Source: an uncultured Selenomonadales bacterium (GTDB lineage Bacteria; Bacillota; Negativicutes; Selenomonadales; Selenomonadaceae). From it: a stretch of 5,913 nt of DNA. The stretch spans positions 1 to 5,913 of the forward strand of contig CALDHY010000025.1 in assembly GCA_937901445.1 (NCBI GenBank), given 5' to 3'. Below are positions 1 to 5,659 of this stretch, piece by piece; position 1 is the first letter of the stretch, and every line of letters begins with the position of its first letter. A program made the position numbers and the translations under genes. The notes below the pieces were generated by a model. That model did no database searches and was not told the origin of the DNA. It saw only the letters and a program-made list of their open reading frames with translations.

Positions 1-10
1 AATACCTCTT

Positions 11-111
11 TTAAAAAATTTTTTTCCGCATTCCAACGCCGTTTTTACCTTAAAATATCAAAATCCACTAAAAAAATTGAAAACAGATTAAAAAATTTTT
101 TCCGCGCCGTT
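11..111. repeat. A+T-rich non-coding end with imperfect direct repeat
   Basis: Positions 1-120 lie downstream of the minus-strand gene ending at 121 and hold no credible coding region. Two copies of a motif are visible: 88-111 (24 nt) and 11-43 (33 nt). Both begin TTAAAAAATTTTTT, continue CCGC and end in CGCCGTT. The left copy has one extra T and about 8 extra bases between the CCGC and CGCCGTT blocks. The A6T6 core is self-complementary, but there is no GC-rich stem followed by a U run, so I do not call it a terminator. It may be a small duplication in a spacer or a loose coincidence of A+T-rich sequence. Confidence 0.35.
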
Positions 112-120
112 AGTCATTCT

Positions 121-819
121 TTATAAGTAAAATTCATCGAAAAGTTTATTGGCAATTTTAAAAAATTCTTCTGCCAATTCATCGGCTGAAAATTTTTTTA
201 TCATATTTCTACTTTTTCCTTTAATAATTTTATCATAGGTCTTGTTAAAATTTAAATTAAATCTATTGACAACCAACCTTTGGCAAATTATTTTGTGCCA
301 AAAGATATTCGGTTGACTTGAAATTTCAATGTAAATTCTCAAATATTTTTTTTGAGTATGGTGATTGCCGTCACAAGAACCATGAGTTTGTACACCACAG
401 GCAGATATTGCTTTAATATATCTTGCTACAAATTTTTCCAACATCACAACGGGAATTTTGGGAGCAAAACTCTCGTTTAAAAATCTGTCCCAAGTTATTT
501 CCCTAGCTAAAAAAGATTCACTTCCGGCAAGTATATTTGAATAAAAAATTTTTTCAACATCTGCATTTGGAAAAATAATTATCTTGTTGCCTGTAACTTC
601 GCCAAGATTTTCTTCAGTCAAAAGTTCATTTAAATAATTGGCATCAGCTTTATGTGAATTATCACTCAAAATAAGTCCGTCGTCTTCCAACAAAAAGCCT
701 CTGGATTTTAAAATTTCTGCCGCGTATTCTTTGTCGCCTGAACATTTGGATTTTATGGCGTCAAAAAATTTTTCTATTCCCAAAAATAAATCCTTGCTGT
801 TATAATTTTTCACAATCAA
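121..819 (-). CDS. Unrecognised 232-aa protein with a CxxxxxxxCDGxHH motif
   Basis: I do not recognise the family. The proposed start is TTG at 819, five bases after an AGGAG (825-829). A GTG two codons further in (811-813), 11 bases from the same site, is an alternative. No signal peptide or membrane segment is apparent, so it is probably cytoplasmic. The notable part is residues 141-154, with Cys141, Cys149, Asp150, His153 and His154 in the context GVQTHGSCDGNHH, followed by a beta-like YLRIYIEIS stretch. The motif resembles the 'G-x-x-T-x-x-S-C-x-G-H' patterns seen in various uncharacterised bacterial and phage proteins, and could bind a metal. The C-terminus (about 208-232) is helical and charged. 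The gene is visibly more A+T-rich than its neighbours and is cut off from rplS by a terminator. I see no clear promoter in the short gap, so it may depend on readthrough or a weak promoter. Confidence 0.7.
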   Translation of the reverse strand: MIVKNYNSKDLFLGIEKFFDAIKSKCSGDKEYAAEILKSRGFLLEDDGLILSDNSHKADANYLNELLTEENLGEVTGNKIIIFPNADVEKIFYSNILAGSESFLAREITWDRFLNESFAPKIPVVMLEKFVARYIKAISACGVQTHGSCDGNHHTQKKYLRIYIEISSQPNIFWHKIICQRLVVNRFNLNFNKTYDKIIKGKSRNMIKKFSADELAEEFFKIANKLFDEFYL

Positions 820-854
820 TTAAACTCCTATTTTTAATCTTGCGCTACAATATT

Positions 855-884
855 AAAAAACGCCCGAATAAATTTTCAGGCGTT
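855..884 (-). terminator. Intrinsic terminator of rplS
   Basis: On the minus strand the arms at 884-875 and 868-859 form a 10-bp stem (AACGCCTGAA with TTCGGGCGTT, one G-U pair) around a 6-base loop, followed by a run of six T (860-855). It lies 25 bp past the rplS stop codon. The plus-strand side has no T run, so it acts only on leftward transcription. It ends the monocistronic rplS transcript ahead of the unknown gene at 121-819. Confidence 0.9.
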
Positions 885-908
885 CGATTGATAAAAATTT
901 TGTACGAA

Positions 909-1253
909 TTATTTTTTCTTTTCTTTGATACGAGCGGCTTTACCGGTAAGTTTGCGCAAGTAGTAAAGTTTAGCGCGGCGGACTGCCCCACGACGAACAA
1001 CTTCAATTTTATCAACGCGGGGCGAATGTACCGGGAAAATTCTTTCAACGCCGACGCCATAAGAAATACGACGCACGGTAAACATTTCACGGACGCCGCT
1101 GCCGCTGCGCGCAATAACTACGCCTTCAAAAATCTGAATACGTTCACGGTTGCCTTCAACGATTTTTGCGTGTACCTTTACGGTATCGCCGGGCGCAAAA
1201 TTCGGAATATCTTTGCGGAGCTGTTCTTTTTCCAAAATTTCGATAATGTTCAT
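909..1253 (-). CDS. rplS: 50S ribosomal protein L19
   Basis: L19 is a large-subunit protein at the 30S-50S interface. The 114-residue length is normal for the family. The N-terminus [11 protein letters not shown], the segment [18 protein letters not shown], the block [10 protein letters not shown], and the basic C-terminal [21 protein letters not shown] are hallmarks of the family. The ATG at 1253 is preceded by an AAGGAAGG (1266-1273) at slightly long spacing. The gene has its own promoter and a hairpin leader upstream and a strong terminator downstream, so it appears monocistronic here. The rimM and trmD genes that often precede rplS in other bacteria are not here; a divergent htrA occupies that side. 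Confidence 0.97.
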   Translation of the reverse strand: MNIIEILEKEQLRKDIPNFAPGDTVKVHAKIVEGNRERIQIFEGVVIARSGSGVREMFTVRRISYGVGVERIFPVHSPRVDKIEVVRRGAVRRAKLYYLRKLTGKAARIKEKKK

Positions 1254-1263
1254 TAAAATTCAA

Positions 1264-1315
1264 ATCCTTCCTTAGCGTTCATGACGAAAAGTTCAGCGGA
1301 ACGCTATTTTGCAAC
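1264..1315 (-). ncRNA. rplS 5' leader hairpin, candidate L19 leader
   Basis: In the rplS untranslated leader the minus-strand arms 1306-1299 (TAGCGTTC) and 1280-1273 (GAACGCTA) form a perfect 8-bp stem with an 18-nt loop. The 3' arm runs directly into the AAGGAAGG ribosome binding site. A hairpin placed like this could control ribosome access. Firmicutes are known to carry an L19 leader element upstream of rplS, thought to mediate autoregulation by L19. Assigning this hairpin to that family is inference from position and shape, not from a covariance-model match. Confidence 0.6.
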
Positions 1316-1321
1316 TTGTGA

Positions 1322-1351
1322 AGTTTAACATAACCTAATAAAAATTGTCAA
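1322..1351 (-). promoter_or_regulatory. rplS promoter
   Basis: On the minus strand a perfect -35 TTGACA (1351-1346) is followed after 18 nt by TAAACT (1327-1322), with a TGT directly before it (extended -10). The predicted start is near 1315, giving a leader of about 60 nt. The core resembles the infC promoter at the right end of the window. Confidence 0.75.
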
Positions 1352-1356
1352 TACGC

Positions 1357-1385
1357 TTGTAATTTTCACTTCAACAAAGTAAAAT
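1357..1385 (+). promoter_or_regulatory. Possible htrA promoter
   Basis: TTGTAA (1357-1362), 17 nt, then TAAAAT (1380-1385) gives 4/6 and 5/6 matches to the sigma-A consensus in the 151-bp divergent rplS/htrA spacer. The predicted start, near 1392, would fall at the edge of the ribosome binding site and leave a very short leader. The real promoter may therefore be elsewhere in the spacer. No inverted-repeat operator is evident. Confidence 0.3.
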
Positions 1386-1391
1386 TAATGT

Positions 1392-1396
1392 GGAGG
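1392..1396 (+). promoter_or_regulatory. htrA ribosome binding site (decides start)
   Basis: GGAGG lies 8 nt before the ATG at 1405. An in-frame GTG at 1390 overlaps this site and cannot use it, so the ATG is chosen as the start. Confidence 0.85.
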
Positions 1397-1404
1397 TTTT
1401 AAAA

Positions 1405-2595
1405 ATGACAAAAAAGAAACTCACAAAATTGGTATGCGCGGCAGTGGCAACGGCAACTTTTTTATTAGGCGGTTGCAGTCCAATTGCTGAAAATGAAACT
1501 GAAACGCCCGCAATTACCGGCGAAGAAAATAAATCTGTTCCGGTCGCTGCTGAAGAAAATATTACGGCTGCTTTGACGGCAAACGCTGCAAGAGCTTCTG
1601 CCGAGAGTGCAAGAAATACGCCTGTTGTACACGTTGCAAGAGAAGTTGGACCGGCAGTCGTAGGAATTACCAATAAAACCGTAGTTCGAGATTTTTTTAA
1701 CAGACAAGGCGAAACGGCGGGCAGCGGCTCCGGCGTAATTTTCCGCAGTGACGGCTATATTGTTACAAATAATCACGTTATAGCAGATGTTGAAGATGAA
1801 AATCAAGGCATAGTAACTATTTCAAAAGAATTGGTAGTTTCATTGGCGGACGGAACAACTTTAAACGGCGTATTGGTTGGTGCCGATGAAATGACGGATA
1901 TTGCCGTTGTAAAAGTTGACGCAAAAGATTTACCGGCAGCAAAATTCGGCAATTCAAATGAAGTTATGGTAGGTGAACCGGTTGTTGCCATTGGCAGTCC
2001 GCTCGGCTTGCAATATCAAGGCAGTGTTACTGTTGGCGTTATCAGCGCGTTTCGTACTTTAAATTTGAACGATGACAGGAGTTTAACTTTCTTGCAAACT
2101 GACGCCGCCATTAATCCCGGAAATTCCGGCGGCGCGCTTTTAAACTACGACGGCGAAGTTATCGGTATTAACACGTGGAAAAATTTCTTCTCTCAAGACG
2201 GCAGAATTACTGAAGGTATGGCGTTTGCCATTCCAAGTAACACAGTTCAATCTGTCATAGAAGAATTGATGGAAAAAGGCTACGTTGCCCGCCCGTATCT
2301 CGGCGTTACGATTTTTGATAAACCTACTGCGGCGCAACATGGCTACTTGTTGAATATCGATAAAGGCGTTTTTATTTTCCAAGTTGCGCTTGATTCACCG
2401 GCAGGGCGTGCAGGACTTCAACGCGGCGATATTATATTGAAGATTGACGATAAGGAAGTTAATTCCGTTGGTGCCGTCATCTCAAACATAAAATCCCGCA
2501 AAGTTGGTGAAAAAGTTAAAATTACTTATGACAGGGACGGCGCGGAAAAAACAATCGAAGTTGTACTTGATGAAATGCCGCGTATCGACAGATAA
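1405..2595 (+). CDS. htrA: HtrA/DegP-type serine protease, lipoprotein, one PDZ domain
   Basis: This is an envelope quality-control protease that degrades or refolds misfolded exported proteins. The 396-residue protein starts at ATG 1405. Residues 1-24 form a basic start, a hydrophobic stretch and a lipobox FLLGGC with Cys24 as the predicted lipidated residue. A low-complexity Ala/Glu-rich linker follows to about residue 65. The trypsin-like domain carries the full triad: His124 in NNHVI, Asp165 in TDIAVVKV and Ser241 in NPGNSGGALL. One PDZ domain runs from about residue 293 (YVARPYLGV) to the end, with GRAGLQRGDIILKIDDKEV typical of the fold. The domain order matches Bacillus HtrA-type proteins, which more often have a transmembrane anchor than a lipobox. 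rlmH follows after 12 nt, so the two are probably co-transcribed, as with htrC and rlmH in Bacillus subtilis. The paralogue name (htrA, htrB, htrC or degP) cannot be settled here. Confidence 0.93.
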   Translation: MTKKKLTKLVCAAVATATFLLGGCSPIAENETETPAITGEENKSVPVAAEENITAALTANAARASAESARNTPVVHVAREVGPAVVGITNKTVVRDFFNRQGETAGSGSGVIFRSDGYIVTNNHVIADVEDENQGIVTISKELVVSLADGTTLNGVLVGADEMTDIAVVKVDAKDLPAAKFGNSNEVMVGEPVVAIGSPLGLQYQGSVTVGVISAFRTLNLNDDRSLTFLQTDAAINPGNSGGALLNYDGEVIGINTWKNFFSQDGRITEGMAFAIPSNTVQSVIEELMEKGYVARPYLGVTIFDKPTAAQHGYLLNIDKGVFIFQVALDSPAGRAGLQRGDIILKIDDKEVNSVGAVISNIKSRKVGEKVKITYDRDGAEKTIEVVLDEMPRIDR

Positions 2596-2607
2596 CGGAT
2601 AATAATT

Positions 2608-3051
2608 TTGAAAATTAGAATTGTAACTATCGGCAAGCTCAAGGAAAAATTTTTAATCGACGGCGTCAACGAATATTTGAAGCGGCTTAAACCTTTTGCA
2701 AAAATCGAAGTCTGCGAAATTGCCGAATGTAAAACCCTCGAAGAAGAAGGTCAAAAATTACTTTCACAAGTCCTGCGCGACAGTTTTATAATTGTGTTGG
2801 ACGTTGCGGGCGAAATGTTGACTTCAGAAGAATTTGCAAAAAAAATAGCCGCGCTAAATTTGCACGGCGTCAGCGATATAACTTTCATAATTGGCGGGGC
2901 GTTCGGCTTAAGCGACGAAGTTAAACGCGCCGCCTCTTTTCGTTTGAGTTTTTCAAAAATGACTTTTACTCATCAAATGGCGCGGCTGATTCTCGTTGAA
3001 CAAATTTACCGCGCCTTCAAAATTAACCGCAATGAACCTTATCATTACTAA
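2608..3051 (+). CDS. rlmH: 23S rRNA (pseudouridine-1915-N3)-methyltransferase RlmH
   Basis: RlmH is a small SPOUT-fold, SAM-dependent enzyme, active as a dimer, that methylates pseudouridine 1915 in helix 69 of 23S rRNA on the assembled ribosome. The N-terminus MKIRIVTIGKLKEKF aligns with the family start, which supports the TTG start at 2608 despite a weak CGGA site 8 nt upstream. The SAM-binding glycine loop IGGAFGL is at residues 95-101. The C-terminal knot region (LSFSKMTFTHQMARLILVEQ and onwards, from residue 113) and the end EPYHY are characteristic. Most homologues end in YHK or YHR, and this one ends in Tyr. At 147 residues it is about 12 shorter than the Staphylococcus protein, with the gap around residues 40-48. 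It is probably translated from the htrA transcript. The stop overlaps the maf stop on the other strand by 4 bp. Confidence 0.95.
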   Translation: MKIRIVTIGKLKEKFLIDGVNEYLKRLKPFAKIEVCEIAECKTLEEEGQKLLSQVLRDSFIIVLDVAGEMLTSEEFAKKIAALNLHGVSDITFIIGGAFGLSDEVKRAASFRLSFSKMTFTHQMARLILVEQIYRAFKINRNEPYHY

Positions 3052-3995
3052 AAATTAATTCCAACAGACTTTGCCAAAATTCTCAAGCGGTACAGCGGCA
3101 ACCCTACAACATTTGACCAATCGCCGTTAATCTTTTGTATAAACTTTGCCGCGCCGCCCTGTAAAGCGTAACTGCCGGATTTATCGAGCGGCTCTTCGGT
3201 TGCAACATACGCGCTAATTTCTTCATCTGTCATTTCGCCGAAATATACTTCAGTAACTTCAGACGCAGTAAAAGTTTTGCCGCCGGTACAAATCGCAATT
3301 CCGGTTATAACTTCGTGCTTTTTGCCGGATAAAGTTTTCAGCATATCAAACGCGCCTTGCTCCCCGTGCGGCTTACCAAAAATCTTTCCGTTCAATACAA
3401 CAATAGTATCTGCGCCAATTACTATATCGTTCAAAAAATCCTGCGCGACGGTTTCAGCTTTAATCGTGGCGTTTTTTATTGCGAGTTCAGCCGGATTTTC
3501 GGCAGTTTCAATTTCTGCCGCTCCGCCGCTGATTATTTCAAAATCTGCGCAAAGTTTTTTCAGCAATTCCGCACGGCGCGGAGACTTTGACGCCAAAATT
3601 ATATTTTTTATTCCCAATCGTCGTTTCATAACTTTATCTATAATTTTACTTTTGAGCTTTTCGGCTTTTTCATTTTCTCCATTCCAAAGGGAAGCAAGAT
3701 ATTCAATCGAATCTTCAAAGTCTTTAGGATTAAAAGCATATTCAATCCATAATCTGTGCAGATTGGTTCCGTTGGGATAAAGTTTTTTTTCTGCGCTTGC
3801 CCATTTATGACTGTAGCGATAGGAAATATATTCATCATAAGGATAATCGTGAAAAAATTCATCGCAACGATTCAGATCCCGCGCAAAGTTATTCCCGCCG
3901 TGAGCAAGTGTATCATAACCGAATTTTTCAAATACTTTATCAATAATTTCAGTGCTCGGAAATTTCTTTTCCAGCTCTTTAAAATTAATATTCAT
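3048..3995 (-). CDS. maf: Maf nucleoside triphosphate pyrophosphatase with N-terminal extension
   Basis: Maf proteins hydrolyse non-canonical and some canonical NTPs to NMP and pyrophosphate. The start is ATG at 3995, with AGGAAA six bases upstream; a TTG two codons earlier abuts that site and is rejected. The 315-residue protein has two parts. Residues 123-315 are a complete Maf domain: ILASKSPRRAELL (SKSPRR at 136-141), GADTIVV with the catalytic-type Asp196, GKP at 207-209, LSGKKHEVITGI, EPLDKSGSYALQGG and the ending NVVGLPL. Gln279 in the LQG motif fits the dTTP/UTP-acting YhdE type rather than YceF. Residues 1-122 form an unrecognised, largely helical segment rich in Tyr, Phe, Trp and Asp/Glu. 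Met123 could start a standalone Maf but has no good ribosome binding site, which favours a true fusion. It follows the ykvA-like gene after 18 nt, implying co-transcription. No terminator is visible after its stop. Confidence 0.92.
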   Translation of the reverse strand: MNINFKELEKKFPSTEIIDKVFEKFGYDTLAHGGNNFARDLNRCDEFFHDYPYDEYISYRYSHKWASAEKKLYPNGTNLHRLWIEYAFNPKDFEDSIEYLASLWNGENEKAEKLKSKIIDKVMKRRLGIKNIILASKSPRRAELLKKLCADFEIISGGAAEIETAENPAELAIKNATIKAETVAQDFLNDIVIGADTIVVLNGKIFGKPHGEQGAFDMLKTLSGKKHEVITGIAICTGGKTFTASEVTEVYFGEMTDEEISAYVATEEPLDKSGSYALQGGAAKFIQKINGDWSNVVGLPLYRLRILAKSVGINF

Positions 3996-4001
3996 ATACA
4001 A

Positions 4002-4007
4002 TTTCCT
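4002..4007 (-). promoter_or_regulatory. maf ribosome binding site (decides start)
   Basis: AGGAAA on the minus strand lies 6 nt before the ATG at 3995. The upstream in-frame TTG at 4001 touches the site directly and is therefore an unlikely start. Confidence 0.7.
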
Positions 4008-4013
4008 ACTTTT

Positions 4014-4433
4014 TTATTCCAATTCGGCAACGGCAGAATCGCCGAAAAATTTTTTGATTGCAGATTTTGCCTGTTGTTTTATATCGTCATTAATGTAAGT
4101 CTGCGCGATTAGCATAGCCGCCGCAATAACCGCCGCATCGTCCGTAAAACCGACAATCGGTGTTATATCCGGAATTAAATCAACCGGCGAAATAAAATAT
4201 CCCAACGGCGCAACAATCGCCGCACGAATTTTCATAGGTACATTTGGATTTTGCGCCACGTAGAAAAGCTGTAACGCCTTGTAGATTAAACCTAGCCCGG
4301 CTTTTTTGATACTGCCCTTAATTTTATCGAAGAAACCGACTTCAGAATAATTTTGAGCGTATTTATTGACGTTATATTTTTTGTACTTTTCGCCGTCAAA
4401 TTCCATTTCGATTGTATTGTTTTTATCGTTCAT
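4014..4433 (-). CDS. YkvA-like DUF1232 protein
   Basis: The DUF1232 (YkvA) family is small and probably membrane-associated, and its function is not established. The start is ATG at 4433, seven nt after a perfect AGGAGG (4446-4441), giving 139 residues; the longer frame beginning at TTG 4454 runs through that site. Residues 1-33 are polar. The family core is at about residues 47-113: a hydrophobic YKALQLFYVAQNP stretch, a conserved basic turn (PMKIRAAIVAPLGYF), then SPVDLIPDITPIVGFTDD with the invariant-looking PVDLIPD (83-89) and GFTDD (95-99), then a hydrophobic helix. The C-terminus is charged. It sits immediately after the rplT terminator and before maf. The pairing with maf is probably transcriptional only. 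Confidence 0.88.
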   Translation of the reverse strand: MNDKNNTIEMEFDGEKYKKYNVNKYAQNYSEVGFFDKIKGSIKKAGLGLIYKALQLFYVAQNPNVPMKIRAAIVAPLGYFISPVDLIPDITPIVGFTDDAAVIAAAMLIAQTYINDDIKQQAKSAIKKFFGDSAVAELE

Positions 4434-4440
4434 TTGCACG

Positions 4441-4446
4441 CCTCCT
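4441..4446 (-). promoter_or_regulatory. ykvA-like gene ribosome binding site (decides start)
   Basis: A perfect AGGAGG on the minus strand lies 7 nt before the ATG at 4433. It begins only 7 nt beyond the U run of the preceding terminator. Confidence 0.85.
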
Positions 4447-4452
4447 ACAACC

Positions 4453-4487
4453 AAAAAAGACTGCCAAAATTTTTTTCGACAATCTTT
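4453..4487 (-). terminator. Terminator after rplT
   Basis: Minus-strand arms 4487-4478 (AAAGATTGTC) and 4465-4456 (GGCAGTCTTT) pair over 10 bp with two G-U pairs around a 12-nt loop, and the transcript continues into a run of six U (4458-4453). The G-U pairs become C-A mismatches on the other strand, which supports leftward action. It lies 9 bp past the rplT stop and ends the infC-rpmI-rplT operon, at least in part. The stem is A+T-rich, so readthrough into the ykvA-like gene is plausible. Confidence 0.75.
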
Positions 4488-4496
4488 TAAAATTTG

Positions 4497-4850
4497 TTAA
4501 ATATTTTCTTTTGCAATGTCAACAAGTTTTGAGAAAGCGGAGGCGTCTGAAACAGCCAAATCCGCCATCATTTTACGATCTATAGCAACGCCGGCTTTTG
4601 TAAGCCCGCAAATTAATTTACTGTAAGAAATTCCGTTAATACGTGCGGCGGCGTTAATACGCGCAATCCAAAGGCGGCGAAATTCACGCTTTTTGACTCT
4701 GCGGTCGCGGTAGGCGTATTGCCCCGCCTTCATTACGGTTTCATTGGCTTTTTTGAATTGTTTACTTCTTGCGCCGCGATAACCCTTCGCAAGTTTAAGA
4801 ATTTTTTTATGGCGTCTGTGAGCAGTTACGCCGGTTTTAACTCTTGGCAT
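4497..4850 (-). CDS. rplT: 50S ribosomal protein L20
   Basis: L20 binds 23S rRNA early in large-subunit assembly and, in Firmicutes, represses its own operon through the leader upstream of infC. The 117-residue protein shows the family throughout: [68 protein letters not shown] and the C-terminal [17 protein letters not shown]. The ATG at 4850 is preceded by AAAGGAGA with AGGAG (4862-4858) seven nt upstream. The 56-bp gap to rpmI holds an unusual heptanucleotide repeat. Confidence 0.98.
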   Translation of the reverse strand: MPRVKTGVTAHRRHKKILKLAKGYRGARSKQFKKANETVMKAGQYAYRDRRVKKREFRRLWIARINAAARINGISYSKLICGLTKAGVAIDRKMMADLAVSDASAFSKLVDIAKENI

Positions 4851-4872
4851 AAAAAATCTCCTTTCAAAATTC

Positions 4873-4907
4873 CCTAGTCCTTAGCCCTTATCCCTTAGCC
4901 CCTAAAT
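4873..4907. repeat. Heptanucleotide tandem repeat between rpmI and rplT
   Basis: Five adjacent 7-nt units (4873-4879, 4880-4886, 4887-4893, 4894-4900, 4901-4907) follow a consensus close to CYTAGYC on the plus strand. Units two and four are identical (CTTAGCC), unit three differs by one base, and the last is degenerate and enters the rpmI stop codon. The run fills most of the spacer and stops about 10 bp before the rplT ribosome binding site. It encodes nothing and has no obvious hairpin. The resemblance to short tandemly repeated heptamers known in cyanobacterial genomes is only in form. Confidence 0.65.
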
Positions 4908-5104
4908 TAGGCGTAAGGGAGCATTGTTCTGACGTTTTTACGATCAGCCGCTGAAGCAAGCGTGGCTTTACGGAGATTTCTCTTGCGTTTACGGGATTTT
5001 TTTTCTAAGATATGGCTTTTATAGGCTTTATTGCGTTTAAATTCGCCGCTGCCGGTGGCAGTAAAGCGTTTAGCTGTCGCTCTGTGAGTCTTGATTTTGG
5101 GCAT
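4907..5104 (-). CDS. rpmI: 50S ribosomal protein L35
   Basis: L35 is a small basic large-subunit protein. The 65 residues start [20 protein letters not shown], then a region dense in Lys/Arg ([14 protein letters not shown]) and a C-terminal [12 protein letters not shown], all diagnostic. The ATG at 5104 is chosen because AAAGGAGG (5120-5113) lies 8 nt upstream and the family begins MPK. Its first 11 codons overlap the end of infC in another frame by 35 bp, and its ribosome binding site is inside infC, so translation is probably coupled to infC. Confidence 0.97.
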   Translation of the reverse strand: MPKIKTHRATAKRFTATGSGEFKRNKAYKSHILEKKSRKRKRNLRKATLASAADRKNVRTMLPYA

Positions 5105-5651
5105 CTGCAACCCCTCCTTTTTTGTTCTTCGTTGCCTTCTGCGCCTTAGGAGAGAGAATCATAGTCATATTCTTTCCTTCGAGCTTAGCATTACGTTCAA
5201 CGGTAACACTTTCTTCAAGTGCCTTTGAGATTCTGTCAAGGACTGCATTGCCAATTTCGGGGTGCGAAAGTTCACGCCCGCGAAACATAACAGTAACTTT
5301 AACTTTGTTGCCCTCTTCAATAAAACGTTGAGCATTTTTAAGTTTAACTTCAAAATCGTGTTGCTCGATATTTGGTCTGAGTTTGACTTCCTTAATCGTG
5401 ATAACTTTTTGCTTTTTGCGCGCCTCTTTGTCGCGTTTTTGTTGTTCGTAGCGATATTTGCCGAAATCCATAATTTTGCAAACGGGCGGGCGAGCTTTGG
5501 GCGCAATTTCAACTAAGTCCAAATGTTGTTCTTCGGCAAGTTTTAAAGCATCGCGCGTAAGCATAATTCCCAACTGTTCGCCGTTTGCATCGGTTACCCT
5601 AACTTCACGAATACGAATTTCTTCATTGATTCTCAAACTGTCCCTGCTAAT
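5070..5651 (-). CDS. infC: Translation initiation factor IF-3, AUU start
   Basis: IF3 binds the 30S subunit, prevents premature joining of the 50S subunit and checks start-codon and initiator-tRNA pairing. The chosen start is ATT at 5651, 10 nt after AGGAGG (5667-5662), which leaves 193 residues beginning (M)[16 protein letters not shown], as expected for the family. AUU starts are classic for infC and underlie IF3 autoregulation. The N-domain covers roughly residues 1-70, ending with [15 protein letters not shown] (55-69). A basic linker helix follows, then the C-domain with KEVKLRP (87-93), [20 protein letters not shown] and VMFRGRE (121-127). Residues from about 169 form a Lys-rich then Gln/Ser/Asp-rich tail longer than usual; its last codons overlap the rpmI ribosome binding site and start. 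ATG codons further upstream in frame would read through the leader terminator and the ribosome binding site, and are rejected. Confidence 0.96.
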   Translation of the reverse strand: MSRDSLRINEEIRIREVRVTDANGEQLGIMLTRDALKLAEEQHLDLVEIAPKARPPVCKIMDFGKYRYEQQKRDKEARKKQKVITIKEVKLRPNIEQHDFEVKLKNAQRFIEEGNKVKVTVMFRGRELSHPEIGNAVLDRISKALEESVTVERNAKLEGKNMTMILSPKAQKATKNKKGGVADAQNQDSQSDS

Positions 5652-5659
5652 TGTAAGTA

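Noticed and set aside
1..120. Intrinsic terminator for the gene at 121-819
   Set aside because: The A6T6 stretches are self-complementary, but there is no GC-rich stem with a following U run.
840..1256. Plus-strand open frame of 138 codons opposite rplS
   Set aside because: It mirrors the L19 gene, has no ribosome binding site, and its protein is unlike any family I know.
1390..1404. GTG at 1390 as htrA start
   Set aside because: It overlaps the GGAGG ribosome binding site; the ATG at 1405 has correct spacing and gives a normal lipoprotein signal.
2979..3015. GGCGCGG / CCGCGCC inverted repeat as a terminator for rlmH or maf
   Set aside because: The 7-bp arms lie inside the conserved rlmH 3' coding region, with a 23-nt loop and no U run on either strand.
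3277..3780. Plus-strand open frame of 167 codons opposite maf
   Set aside because: It is antisense to an unmistakable Maf domain, with no ribosome binding site and a composition expected of a shadow frame.
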